Shown: one piece after another, positions 1 through 7,931 of the stretch
Numbering within the stretch: position 1 is the stretch's first letter
Layout: every line of letters starts with the position of its first letter
Assembly: GCA_937915485.1 (NCBI GenBank)
Contig: CALGII010000278.1
Span: 1 to 16,912 of the forward strand
Length of the DNA stretch: 16,912 nt
Direction: 5' to 3'
From: an uncultured Ignavibacteriota bacterium
GTDB taxonomy: Bacteria > Bacteroidota > Ignavibacteria > Tepidaquicellales > Tepidaquicellaceae
Translations under genes and position numbers: made by a program
Notes under the pieces: generated by a model
Seen by the model: the letters and a program-made list of their open reading frames with translations, nothing else
What the model was told of the DNA's origin: nothing
The model's database searches: none

Positions 1-1864
1 CGCCCATCACGTCGCCCATGTACTCATCCGGCGTTACGACCTCGACATCCATTATGGGTTCAAGCAGAACGGGGTCGGCTTTTCTCGCAGCGTCCTTGAA
101 CGCTATCGAACCCGCAATCTTAAACGCCATTTCGGACGAGTCGACATCGTGATACGAACCGTCGTACAATGTCGCCTTAACGTCCTCGACGGGATAACCC
201 GCGAGCACGCCGTTCTTCATCGCTTCTTCGATTCCTTTTTCAACCGGAGAAATGAACTCTCTCGGAATTACTCCGCCGACAATCTTGTTCTCAAACACGA
301 ATCCCTTGCCTTTTTCATTCGGTTCGATTTCAATCCATACGTGTCCGAACTGTCCCTTACCGCCCGACTGTCTGACGAATTTGCCTTCCTGTTTGACTTT
401 CTTTCTGATTGTTTCTTTATACGCAACCTGCGGTTTGCCGACATTGGCATCCACCTTGAATTCCCTTTTAAGCCTGTCCACTATAATTTCGAGATGGAGT
501 TCGCCCATTCCCGAAATCAAAGTCTGACCTGTTTCTTCGTCCGAACTGACCTGGAACGTCGGGTCTTCATCGGAAAGTTTCGACAAAGATTCTCCGAGTT
601 TATCCTGATCCGCTTTCGTCTTCGGTTCGATAGCAATCTGAATTACGGGTTCAGGGAACGTCATTTTTTCGAGTATAATCGGATCGTCCTCGGAGCATAA
701 AGTATCTCCTGTCTTCGTATTCTTCAAGCCTACTGCCGCGGCTATATCACCGCTGAAGACTTCCTTTATGTCTTCTCTGTGATTCGCGTGCATCTGCAGA
801 ATTCTTCCGAGCCTTTCCTTTTTTCCCGTAATCGAGTTATAGATATAACTTCCCGCTTCCGCCTTGCCCGAATACACCCTGAAGAAGCAAAGTTTTCCGA
901 CGTAAGGATCTGTCATTATCTTGAACGCGAGCGCTGTGAACTCTTCTTCATCAGTTATCTTTCGAACGATATGGTCATCCTTGTGCATGTGATGACCGGT
1001 TATTTCGCTCAAATCCGAAGGAGACGGAAGCAAATCGACAATCATATCGAGAAGATTCTGAACTCCTTTGTTTTTAAACGACGAGCCGCAAAGCACGGGA
1101 ATAATCTTTACCTGAATTGTAGCCTTTCTTAGCACGGTCAGGATTTCCTGTTCCGTAATTTCTTTTCCTTCGAGAAACTTTTCAAGAAGCGTATCGTCAA
1201 CGTCCGAGACCGCTTCAAGCAGTTTCTGCCTGTATTCTTTCGCCTGCGATTTCATCGACGCGGGAATATCAATATCCTCAAACGTCGCGCCGAGAGTATC
1301 CTCGTTGAACATTCTCGCCTTCATCGTAATGAGGTCGATAATACCTTTGTACATATCGCCCTGTCCGACGGGAAGATGAATCGGTACCGCGTTTGCTTTC
1401 AGCCTGTCCTTAATCATCTGGACCGTGTTGAAAAAGTCAGCGCCAACCCTGTCCATCTTGTTCACGAAAGCAATTCTCGGAACATTGTATTTATCCGCCT
1501 GCCGCCAGACGGTTTCCGACTGCGGCTCGACACCTCCGACCGCGCAGAACAGCGCGACGGCGCCGTCGAGGACTCTCAATGAGCGTTCGACTTCCGCCGT
1601 GAAGTCAACGTGTCCGGGCGTGTCAATAATGTTTACCCTGTGATCTCTCCAGAAACAAGTAGTTGCTGCCGAGGTTATCGTAATACCTCTTTCCTTTTCC
1701 TGTTCCATCCAGTCCATAGTAGCCGCGCCCTCGTGCACTTCGCCCATGCGGTGAAGTTTGCCGGTATAATACAATATCCTCTCGGTTGTTGTAGTCTTAC
1801 CGGCATCGATGTGCGCCATGATGCCTATATTCCTCGTTTTTTCTATTGATACCTTTCTCGGCAT
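1..1864 (-). CDS. fusA: Elongation factor G, 3'-truncated by the window edge
   Basis: Translocation GTPase that moves tRNA-mRNA through the ribosome and helps recycle ribosomes; cytoplasmic. My reverse-strand translation gives 621 codons, open from the ATG at 1864 to the window edge. The GTPase motifs are in place: P-loop AHIDAGKTT (residues 17-25), switch I ERGITI (58-63), DTPGH (81-85) and NKMD (135-138). The last visible residues, VEVVTPDEYMGDVMG, match the domain IV/V region of EF-G, so roughly the last 75-80 residues of a usual ~700-residue protein are missing. It is the third gene of the str operon, 28 bases after rpsG, and has a purine-rich AAGGAAGGAG stretch upstream, though about 12 bases from the ATG, which is longer than usual. 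No frameshift: the frame at the left edge agrees with the frame at the start. Identity is secure; which EF-G paralogue it is was not resolved. Confidence 0.97.
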   Translation of the reverse strand, partial: MPRKVSIEKTRNIGIMAHIDAGKTTTTERILYYTGKLHRMGEVHEGAATMDWMEQEKERGITITSAATTCFWRDHRVNIIDTPGHVDFTAEVERSLRVLDGAVALFCAVGGVEPQSETVWRQADKYNVPRIAFVNKMDRVGADFFNTVQMIKDRLKANAVPIHLPVGQGDMYKGIIDLITMKARMFNEDTLGATFEDIDIPASMKSQAKEYRQKLLEAVSDVDDTLLEKFLEGKEITEQEILTVLRKATIQVKIIPVLCGSSFKNKGVQNLLDMIVDLLPSPSDLSEITGHHMHKDDHIVRKITDEEEFTALAFKIMTDPYVGKLCFFRVYSGKAEAGSYIYNSITGKKERLGRILQMHANHREDIKEVFSGDIAAAVGLKNTKTGDTLCSEDDPIILEKMTFPEPVIQIAIEPKTKADQDKLGESLSKLSDEDPTFQVSSDEETGQTLISGMGELHLEIIVDRLKREFKVDANVGKPQVAYKETIRKKVKQEGKFVRQSGGKGQFGHVWIEIEPNEKGKGFVFENKIVGGVIPREFISPVEKGIEEAMKNGVLAGYPVEDVKATLYDGSYHDVDSSEMAFKIAGSIAFKDAARKADPVLLEPIMDVEVVTPDEYMGDVMG

Positions 1865-1892
1865 TTAGAACTAAGAACTCCTTCCTTGTTTT

Positions 1893-2360
1893 TTACCATT
1901 TAAAATGCGCAAACGCCTTGTTTGCTTCAGCCATTCTGTGAACGTCCTCTTTCTTCTTCACGGAACTTCCTTCGCCGACGGACGCCGCCATCAATTCGTT
2001 AGCAAGCCTCAAAGACATCGTCTTTTCGCCTCTCGCGCTCGAATATGTCAGTATCCATTTTATAGCTAACGCGACTCTTCTGTCAGGCCTGACTTCTGTC
2101 GGAATCTGATAGTTCGAACCGCCGACTCTGCGTGAACGGACTTCTATAGAAGGCATTACGTTGTTAATCGCTTTATTGAACACTTCGAGCGGATTGCTCT
2201 TCGTCTTCTCCTCTATAATGTCAAATGCATTGTACATTATACGCTGGGCAACGAGTTTCCTGCCCTCTTTCATGATTGAGTTTATGAATCTCCCGACCAG
2301 AACGTCATTGTACCTGAAGTCAGGGATTCTGATTCTCTTCTCTGCTCTTTTTCTTCTCAT
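1893..2360 (-). CDS. rpsG: 30S ribosomal protein S7
   Basis: Primary 16S rRNA-binding protein that nucleates the head of the small subunit and contacts the E-site tRNA. The product has 155 residues, the normal bacterial length. It starts MRRKRAEKRIRIPDFRYNDV, with the conserved basic N-terminus followed by the LVGRFINSIMKEGRK helix, then GGSNYQIPTEV and the C-terminal MAEANKAFAHFKW. It lies between rpsL (26 bases upstream) and fusA (28 bases downstream), the canonical str order. In E. coli S7 is the autogenous repressor of this operon; whether that holds here cannot be told. The A/T-rich gap before its ATG shows no Shine-Dalgarno sequence, so translational coupling to rpsL is plausible. Confidence 0.98.
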   Translation of the reverse strand: MRRKRAEKRIRIPDFRYNDVLVGRFINSIMKEGRKLVAQRIMYNAFDIIEEKTKSNPLEVFNKAINNVMPSIEVRSRRVGGSNYQIPTEVRPDRRVALAIKWILTYSSARGEKTMSLRLANELMAASVGEGSSVKKKEDVHRMAEANKAFAHFKW

Positions 2361-2386
2361 TAAAAAAGATATATTTTTTTAGAAAA

Positions 2387-2773
2387 CTATTTTGCTACGG
2401 TTTCTTTCGCTCTTTTGGCACCGTACTTGGATCTTGATTTCTTTCTGTTGGCGACGCCAGCGGTATCTATTGCACCACGAATGATGTGATACCTAACGCC
2501 CGGAAGGTCTTTTACTCTTCCGCCCCGGATTAATACTATGGAGTGTTCTTGCAGATTGTGACCTTCGCCCGGAATGTACGCTGTAACTTCGATTCCGTTG
2601 GTCAATCTAACTCTGGCTACTTTTCTTAACGCTGAATTCGGTTTCTTGGGAGTAGTCGTATATACGCGGGTACATACACCTCTCTTTTGAGGACAAGAGT
2701 CCATCGCCGGAGCCTTGCTCTTGTAAACCTTATCTTTACGTCCTTTACGAACTAATTGATTAATTGTTGGCAA
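2387..2773 (-). CDS. rpsL: 30S ribosomal protein S12
   Basis: Decoding-centre protein of the small subunit that monitors codon-anticodon pairing. The product is 128 residues, starting MPTINQLVRKGRK, with the hallmark TTPKKPNSALRK (40-51) and GGRVKDLPGVRYH (84-96) loops. The positions where streptomycin-resistance substitutions are known, Lys43, Lys88 and Pro91, all carry the sensitive-type residue; Asp89, the site of beta-methylthiolation in E. coli, is also present. First gene of the rpsL-rpsG-fusA operon, with a promoter-like pair of hexamers about 40-70 bases upstream. Unlike many genomes, rpoC is not directly upstream; a YigZ-family gene is. Confidence 0.98.
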   Translation of the reverse strand: MPTINQLVRKGRKDKVYKSKAPAMDSCPQKRGVCTRVYTTTPKKPNSALRKVARVRLTNGIEVTAYIPGEGHNLQEHSIVLIRGGRVKDLPGVRYHIIRGAIDTAGVANRKKSRSKYGAKRAKETVAK

Positions 2774-2814
2774 ACGTACCTAAATTTTTGTTTATCAAAA
2801 TATTTGAAACATTA

Positions 2815-2843
2815 AAAATAATAAATTTCCCGAATTTAGTCAA
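2815..2843 (-). promoter_or_regulatory. Sigma70-type promoter for the str operon
   Basis: On the minus strand, TTGACT (2843-2838; 5 of 6 matches to TTGACA) is followed after exactly 17 bases by TATTTT (2820-2815; 4 of 6 to TATAAT). Transcription would begin near 2808, leaving a 5' leader of about 35 bases before the rpsL ATG. It lies in the 139-base A/T-rich gap after the YigZ-family gene, which is where a promoter for rpsL-rpsG-fusA is expected. Bacteroidetes-type promoters can differ from this consensus, so this is a sequence match only. Confidence 0.55.
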
Positions 2844-2912
2844 CACTATAAGACGGCTAAAAGTGTATTTTTGTAAATTTTATGTTCAGATAATTTTATC
2901 GAATCCGCTGAA

Positions 2913-3521
2913 TCAAACGGACATTTCGGCGGTAATGTTTCCTTTTGTAATATCCCACAAATCGGTTTCGAGAGTATTTAACTTGCTCAGCCTGACTTCA
3001 CAAACGAGTTCAGCGTTTTCTCCGGAATTATTGCCCGACACCCTTATCCCCTCACGTTCAAGATATCTCATTACATGATTAATGCAAGCATACGGGAAAC
3101 GCAGAATCACGGTCTTTGTTTTAACTATCTCTATGATTTTACATAGTTTTAGACATTCCTCCGCAGACTCGAAATAAGCCCTTTTAAGTCCTCCGACACC
3201 GAGTTTTATTCCGCCGAAATATCGAGTTACAACAACTATAACATCTTTTAATCCATATTTGTTTATTGCGTCATAAATCGGTTTACCTGACGAGCCGCCC
3301 GGCTCACCGTCATCGTTGTACCTGAAAACGTTCTCGTCATTTAATATATAAGCGTAAGGATGATGCCTTGCGTCGAAAAATTTTTTTTTAATGCCGGAAA
3401 CCGCCTCTTCGGCTTCTTTTGGGGATTTAATGTTAAAGGCATTCGCGATGAATTTTGACCTGTTTACTTTAATTTCGACCGTACGGCGGCTTTCAATCGT
3501 TTTATAACTGTCATCAAGCAT
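2913..3521 (-). CDS. YigZ/IMPACT family (UPF0029) protein
   Basis: Member of the YigZ/IMPACT family, widespread and poorly defined biochemically; the eukaryotic relative IMPACT regulates the Gcn2 translation-stress kinase. Numbered from my chosen start, the family signature is clear: FFDARHHPYAY (48-58), RYNDDGEPGGSSGKPI (67-82) and VVVTRYFGGIKLGVGGLKRAY (96-116). The second domain, from about residue 130, is the usual short alpha/beta C-terminal part. The product is 202 residues, a normal length. I chose the ATG at 3521, not the in-frame ATG at 3536: it begins MLDDSYKTI, as relatives do, sits 8 bases after GAAGG, and overlaps the end of pcm by 8 bases instead of 23. That overlap suggests translational coupling. 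A role in translation would suit its place next to the str operon, but this is inference. Confidence 0.9.
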   Translation of the reverse strand: MLDDSYKTIESRRTVEIKVNRSKFIANAFNIKSPKEAEEAVSGIKKKFFDARHHPYAYILNDENVFRYNDDGEPGGSSGKPIYDAINKYGLKDVIVVVTRYFGGIKLGVGGLKRAYFESAEECLKLCKIIEIVKTKTVILRFPYACINHVMRYLEREGIRVSGNNSGENAELVCEVRLSKLNTLETDLWDITKGNITAEMSV

Positions 3522-4179
3522 TTTTCCAGCCTTCATCGCCGATTAATGGTACAAACTTGAAATACTGGTATTTATCCGTGGTGAATGTATCTTTTCCTTT
3601 TTTATCCTTTTCCTTAGTGACACACCAGATTTCCTGTATATGTTTATCTCCGACCGGGATAACGAGTCTTCCGCCAAGGGCGAGTTGATTCACAAGAGTC
3701 TCGGGTAATGACGGGCTGCCCGCGGTAACGATAATTCCGTCATAAGGAGCGTGCTCCTTCCAGCCTTTTGTACCGTCCGAGCATTTGAGTTTCACGCCGT
3801 AACCCGCTTTTTTCAATATTATACCTGATTCTTTGTATAACTGCTCGATTCTTTCGACTGAATACACATCGGCTCCGAGTTCGCACAGAATCGCAGCCTG
3901 ATATCCTGAACCCGTTCCGATTTCAAGAATCTTATCGCCGGGGTTCACTTTCAGAATCTCAGTCATGAACGCGACGGTATAAGGTTGTGAAATAGTCTGG
4001 CTGTTGCTGATTGGGAGAGCGTTATTTTCGTACGCGAAACGTTTGAACTCGGGACTGACAAACAGTTCTCTTTTAACGGTATTAATCGCGTCAAGGACTT
4101 TCTTTTCCTTGATTCCGGATTCAATTAGTTTTTTTATGAGTTCTTTCCTTTGAAAGTCCTGCAGGGAGACTGACATCAT
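3514..4179 (-). CDS. pcm: Protein-L-isoaspartate O-methyltransferase
   Basis: S-adenosylmethionine-dependent enzyme that methylates L-isoaspartyl residues in aged proteins and starts their repair. The product is 221 residues, normal for the family. Visible motifs are the pre-motif ALPISNSQTISQPYTVAFM (54-72), the SAM-binding ILEIGTGSGYQAA (84-96), the acidic post-loop YSVERIEQL (106-114), the YDGIIVTAG strand (146-154) and LALGGRLVIPVG (166-177). Its ATG overlaps the cdaA stop in an ATGA arrangement, and its own stop lies inside the start of the YigZ-family gene, so the three are almost certainly co-translated. A second in-frame ATG directly follows the first and would remove only one residue. 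Confidence 0.95.
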   Translation of the reverse strand: MMSVSLQDFQRKELIKKLIESGIKEKKVLDAINTVKRELFVSPEFKRFAYENNALPISNSQTISQPYTVAFMTEILKVNPGDKILEIGTGSGYQAAILCELGADVYSVERIEQLYKESGIILKKAGYGVKLKCSDGTKGWKEHAPYDGIIVTAGSPSLPETLVNQLALGGRLVIPVGDKHIQEIWCVTKEKDKKGKDTFTTDKYQYFKFVPLIGDEGWKNA

Positions 4180-5006
4180 TTGTTTTTTTCTTCGTTTTCT
4201 TCGGTTGATTCAAAAAGAGACTTAAGCGACTTCGTTACGCTCGTGCTGCTCATTGCTTCTCTCAATTTATCTTCAAGTTCCTTTATGTCCTTACAAACGT
4301 GAAGATTCCCATCGTCGGCAATGGAGATTCTTGAAGTTTCTTCGGACACTATCACCGCGATAGCATCCGACTGCTCCGATATGCCGAGTCCCGCCCTGTG
4401 CCGCGTACCGAGATTTTTGTTCGTCAGAGACTGGACCTCCGAAAGCGGAAGAAGGCATCGCGCCGCTTCGATTTTATTGTTGTTTATAATAACCGCGCCG
4501 TCGTGAAGCGGTGAGCGGGGATAAAATATCGAGACGAGAAGTTCCTTGTTGATTTTCGCGTCTATCCTTTCGCCCGTTTCGACAATGTTCTGAAGCCCTG
4601 TCGTGCGTGTAATCACTATAAGCGCGCCCCAACCGTTTTTCTGAAATTCAACGCAAGCGTCAACAACTTCAGTAACGTTTTCTTTAAGGTCTATCCGCAT
4701 AAAGAATCTAACGATTCGCGTCCTGCCGATAATAATCAGGACTCTCCGTATCTCAGGCTGGAACAGAATTATCAGAGCTATGACCCAGATGTCAGTCAGT
4801 TTGCTGAGAAGCCAACTCATAACCTGAAGGTTAAGAACCTGCGCGATGAACGATATGCCGAGAATAAGCAACAAAGAAAGGAAAATCTGGAACGCAATCG
4901 TGCCCCTCATTACCTTGTATAATTTATAAAATACATAGGTAACGATGAGTATATCTATCAGGTCAATAAGCCTGACAGAAATAAATCCGATTTTGAAAAG
5001 TTCCAT
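4176..5006 (-). CDS. cdaA: Diadenylate cyclase, membrane-bound CdaA type
   Basis: Makes cyclic di-AMP from two ATP; the messenger controls potassium and osmolyte transport and envelope homeostasis. The N-terminal ~85 residues hold about three hydrophobic segments (near 15-31, 38-58 and 70-84), as in CdaA, followed by the cytoplasmic DAC domain from about residue 110. The two catalytic motifs are intact: DGA (169-171, within SPLHDGAVII) and RHR (202-204, within TRHRAGLGISEQSDA). The length of 276 is typical. The C-terminal ~25 residues are rich in Ser/Glu/Lys and probably disordered. It is the first gene of a minus-strand set with pcm and the YigZ-family gene. The usual Firmicutes partners cdaR and glmM are absent here; the upstream neighbour is divergent. 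Confidence 0.95.
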   Translation of the reverse strand: MELFKIGFISVRLIDLIDILIVTYVFYKLYKVMRGTIAFQIFLSLLLILGISFIAQVLNLQVMSWLLSKLTDIWVIALIILFQPEIRRVLIIIGRTRIVRFFMRIDLKENVTEVVDACVEFQKNGWGALIVITRTTGLQNIVETGERIDAKINKELLVSIFYPRSPLHDGAVIINNNKIEAARCLLPLSEVQSLTNKNLGTRHRAGLGISEQSDAIAVIVSEETSRISIADDGNLHVCKDIKELEDKLREAMSSTSVTKSLKSLFESTEENEEKNK

Positions 5007-5141
5007 TATGTAAAGTAACTAAATTCAAACAGTAATTAAATGTTTTTTGCGGTGCCTTTTTACCAAAACCATTTTTCAGATTCATAATAAATATGTGGTT
5101 TTATTAAAAATAATTTCATAATTTGAACGAGCAGAAAGTAT

Positions 5142-5672
5142 ATGAAAAAAGTTTTTTCCATAATCCTGGTAATACTTTTTCTAATTAATGATTTCAGTTA
5201 CATCTCGGTTTATTTACCGCTGAGGTCGCTGTCAAATTATCTATATGCCAATCTTGACGAATCGGACATAGGTAATCCCGATGTGACAACTTTTCGTGTA
5301 CCGAAAGACGATTACCTGAACTGCAAGGGGGATATTATCAGAGTAAATGAAAAGGAGTTTATATATCAGGAAGAAATGTACGATATTTGCGCGATAAAAG
5401 AATCCGATGACAATTTTATTATTTTCTGCATCAAGGACCTGCAAGAGAATTCCCTCAATGATCTTTTCGCCTCGCACATTGATAGCAAAAGGGACAACAA
5501 CATAAAACTTGCATTAAGAAACATATTCTATAATAAGAGATTTTCAGGCTTTCTTTCACTGAACGTTTTCAATCTTACACCGCGGCAAATTTCCAGTTTA
5601 AGTATTGAGACCTGTTTCAGGATATTCACACCATACATTAAAATTGATTCACCTCCACCGAAGTTTTCATGA
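5142..5672 (+). CDS. Small membrane-anchored protein of unknown function upstream of TonB receptors
   Basis: Not recognised by name. The product has 176 residues. Residues 1-16 (MKKVFSIILVILFLIN) form an uncleaved-looking signal anchor: no AXA-like cleavage site follows. The body, predicted outside the inner membrane, is mixed charged/hydrophobic with a stretch around 60-95 (GDIIRVNEKEFIYQEEMYDI, then alternating strands) suggesting a small beta-rich unit. It ends in a proline-rich IDSPPPKFS. From memory, Bacteroidetes genomes often have a similarly built short protein (N-terminal anchor, VNGKEFxYxGxxYDI-like strand pair, Pro-rich end) just before metal-linked TonB-dependent receptors; I cannot confirm homology here. 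The receptor starts 55 bases after its stop with no terminator between, so co-transcription is likely. The start was chosen as the first ATG giving the full anchor; AGAAAG lies 5 bases upstream. Confidence 0.7.
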   Translation: MKKVFSIILVILFLINDFSYISVYLPLRSLSNYLYANLDESDIGNPDVTTFRVPKDDYLNCKGDIIRVNEKEFIYQEEMYDICAIKESDDNFIIFCIKDLQENSLNDLFASHIDSKRDNNIKLALRNIFYNKRFSGFLSLNVFNLTPRQISSLSIETCFRIFTPYIKIDSPPPKFS

Positions 5673-5727
5673 TTTAAACTAAATATTCCGACACAGGAAA
5701 TTTTTCTAAAAACTAAAAGTTTAAGTT

Positions 5728-7827
5728 ATGAAAAAATTAATTTTATTATTTGTAATAATAATATTTTCCTCATTGCAGGTTATTGCCCAGACTGAAAGTC
5801 TGGACAGCGCAAGGAAAGAATACAAATATCCTCTCGAGATACTAATAACGGCTCCGAGGCTTACAATGCCGTTAAAAGAAAACAGTTTTGCGACAAGCAT
5901 CGTCGGATATGATTTTCTCACCACGATGCCGCGAATGATTGCGGCGGACGAACCGCTGAAACTCGTACCGGGCGTAAAGGTTGACAATCAGGCTAACGGC
6001 GAGCGCGTTCATCTGTCAATAAGAGGCCAGGGCATCCTGACGGAAAGAGGCATCCGCGGGATTAAAATACTGCTTGACGGAATCCCCGTCAACGATCCGA
6101 CAGGATTCGCGCCTGACTTTTTCGACGTTGACTGGTCAACCGTCGAGAGAGTTGAGGTGTTGAGAGGTCCCGGAGCATCACTTTACGGCGGGAGTTCATC
6201 GGGCGGCATAATCAACATAATTACACAGAACGGAAGTTCCAAGCCTCTTTCGGGTCAGGGTTTGATAACCTACGGCTCGAACAATTTCTTCAAGGGTCTC
6301 GGTCAATTCGGAGGACTTGTAAATAACGTAAATTACAGAGTGTCGTACTCAAGGGAATACGGCGACGGATACAGGGATCACACGCATTTCTTCGGAAATA
6401 ATATTTACGGCAAGGCGACTTACACGCCGAACAAATATATTTCCCTCACACCGATAATAAGTTACTCCGAGAAGTATCACGAGAATCCGGAAGGAATTAA
6501 TCTCCTGCAGTATCAGCAGGACCCGAAACAGTCAAATCCCGACGCGATTCCTTTCAACGAATATCTTGAGACGAACAGAATAATCGCGGGATTGGTCGGA
6601 ACGGTGAACATTAATCCGATGCACGATTTCAACTTTAACATATACACGAAGAGAACTTTGTTCACGGAAGCGAACAATCACACGTTCAACGACAGGAACA
6701 TCGTTACTCCCGGCGCATCGCTTCAATACAACGTTCATTTCGGCGGGAAGAAGGTAAGGAACCACGTCAGCGTAGGCACGGACCTTCAATGGCAGACAAT
6801 TCTTGAAAAAAGAGTAGAGAACGACCATACGGTCAGAGGATTGGACCTGCTCTCGGATCAGAAAATCGAGCAAAGAGGACTTTCCGCATTTTTGATTGAC
6901 AGGGTTGAACTCGGTGATAAAGTCGATATTATCGGAAGCGTGAGATACGATGATATCCGCAATTCGCTTTCCGACAAACTGAAAACAAACTACGATGCAT
7001 CCGGTGAAGCAAACTTCAACAAGACTACGGGAAGGTTAGGCGTAACATTTACACCTGTCTCTAACATCAGCATATATGCAAACGTGGGGCAGGGATTCCT
7101 GCCGCCTGCTACCGAAGAACTCGCTCAAAATCCCGACAACTTCGGCGGTTTCAATACGCATCTTGTACCCGCTACGTCGCTTGGCGAGGACCTCGGAGTA
7201 AGGGGAACCATAAAAGACATACTGTATTATGACATCGGAGGTTTTTATCTTACCACTGAAAACGATTTCGACAGATACAGAATCACCGACCCGCTTCGGA
7301 ATCAGGAAACGTTCTACAAGACGGAAGGTTCAAGCAGGAGGTTCGGTCTTGAAGTTTACGGAAAATTCACTCCCGTAAAACAACTGACGGTGCAACTTGC
7401 ATATACATATTCAAATTTCAAGTACACAAATGACAAACCGAGCAAAATTGTGATGGATGATACATCCATAATCAAATACGCGGTTGACGGCAATTGGCTG
7501 CCGAACTCTCCGCAGCACCAGATATACGCGGATTTGCAGTATGAGGTCGTTCCGCATTTATATGTCGGCTTGAGTTCGGAAACTCTTTCGAAATCATTCA
7601 TAGACGGCGCAAATCTTGACGCGGAGGCAGTCGAGGGTTACACGCTATTCAACGGAAGGATAGTGTACGATTGGTGTCTTAAATCAATTGCGGGGCAGTT
7701 ATCATTCAACGTCACGAATATCGGCGATAAGAAATACGTGGCATTTTCAGAGCCCGATCCGGGAGGCAATGCTTACCAGCCCGGCGCAGGCAGACAGTTC
7801 TTCGGAAGTTTAAAGATTAATTTGTAA
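5728..7827 (+). CDS. TonB-dependent outer-membrane receptor (FecA-like), first of two
   Basis: Outer-membrane beta-barrel that imports a scarce ligand using TonB energy. The product is 699 residues. Signal peptide 1-20 ends VIA before Q21. The plug spans about 35-168: the conserved core runs VHLSIRGQG (94-102), GIRGIKILLDGIPVNDP (108-124), VERVEVLRGPGASLYGGSS (139-157) and GGIINIIT (159-166). A 22-strand-type barrel follows, rich in alternating aromatic strands, with the usual late motif NIGDKKYVAF and the terminal strand FFGSLKINL; the last residue is Leu, not the common Phe. There is no N-terminal carboxypeptidase-regulatory domain and no SusD partner, which argues for a small ligand such as a siderophore, metal complex or cobalamin, not a glycan. 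The ligand is not readable. It is followed by a terminator-like hairpin. Confidence 0.93.
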   Translation: MKKLILLFVIIIFSSLQVIAQTESLDSARKEYKYPLEILITAPRLTMPLKENSFATSIVGYDFLTTMPRMIAADEPLKLVPGVKVDNQANGERVHLSIRGQGILTERGIRGIKILLDGIPVNDPTGFAPDFFDVDWSTVERVEVLRGPGASLYGGSSSGGIINIITQNGSSKPLSGQGLITYGSNNFFKGLGQFGGLVNNVNYRVSYSREYGDGYRDHTHFFGNNIYGKATYTPNKYISLTPIISYSEKYHENPEGINLLQYQQDPKQSNPDAIPFNEYLETNRIIAGLVGTVNINPMHDFNFNIYTKRTLFTEANNHTFNDRNIVTPGASLQYNVHFGGKKVRNHVSVGTDLQWQTILEKRVENDHTVRGLDLLSDQKIEQRGLSAFLIDRVELGDKVDIIGSVRYDDIRNSLSDKLKTNYDASGEANFNKTTGRLGVTFTPVSNISIYANVGQGFLPPATEELAQNPDNFGGFNTHLVPATSLGEDLGVRGTIKDILYYDIGGFYLTTENDFDRYRITDPLRNQETFYKTEGSSRRFGLEVYGKFTPVKQLTVQLAYTYSNFKYTNDKPSKIVMDDTSIIKYAVDGNWLPNSPQHQIYADLQYEVVPHLYVGLSSETLSKSFIDGANLDAEAVEGYTLFNGRIVYDWCLKSIAGQLSFNVTNIGDKKYVAFSEPDPGGNAYQPGAGRQFFGSLKINL

Positions 7828-7836
7828 TTTTCTCAA

Positions 7837-7866
7837 GAGGTCCCGGGGTGAAAATTCCGGGGCCTC
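7837..7866 (+). terminator. Terminator-like hairpin after the first TonB receptor
   Basis: A 10-bp stem with one G-U pair (7837-7846 with 7857-7866) and a 10-base A-rich loop starts 9 bases after the receptor stop. The arm GAGGTCCCGG pairs with CCGGGGCCTC. The run after it, CTTTAAATAATTTTA, is A/T-rich but not a clean T tract, so termination may be partial and allow read-through to the second receptor. Confidence 0.55.
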
Positions 7867-7931
7867 CTTTAAATAATTTTATATTTTTAAATATCCCTTT
7901 TTAAGTTAAGTTTATTAAAATACACAACATT

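Noticed and set aside
149..1849. Several plus-strand open frames of 68-183 codons across the left end.
   Set aside because: They lie antisense to fusA, whose GTPase motifs are intact in the opposite strand; the translations have no recognisable domain.
3522..3536. Upstream ATG at 3536 for the YigZ-family gene.
   Set aside because: It lengthens the overlap with pcm to 23 bases and puts the better-spaced GAAGG out of use; relatives begin near MLDDSYKTI.
5065..5102. Inverted repeat AAAACCA/TGGTTTT in the gap between cdaA and the anchored-protein gene, possible operator.
   Set aside because: Seven bases with a 24-base spacer in A/T-rich DNA is close to chance, and no regulator gene is nearby.
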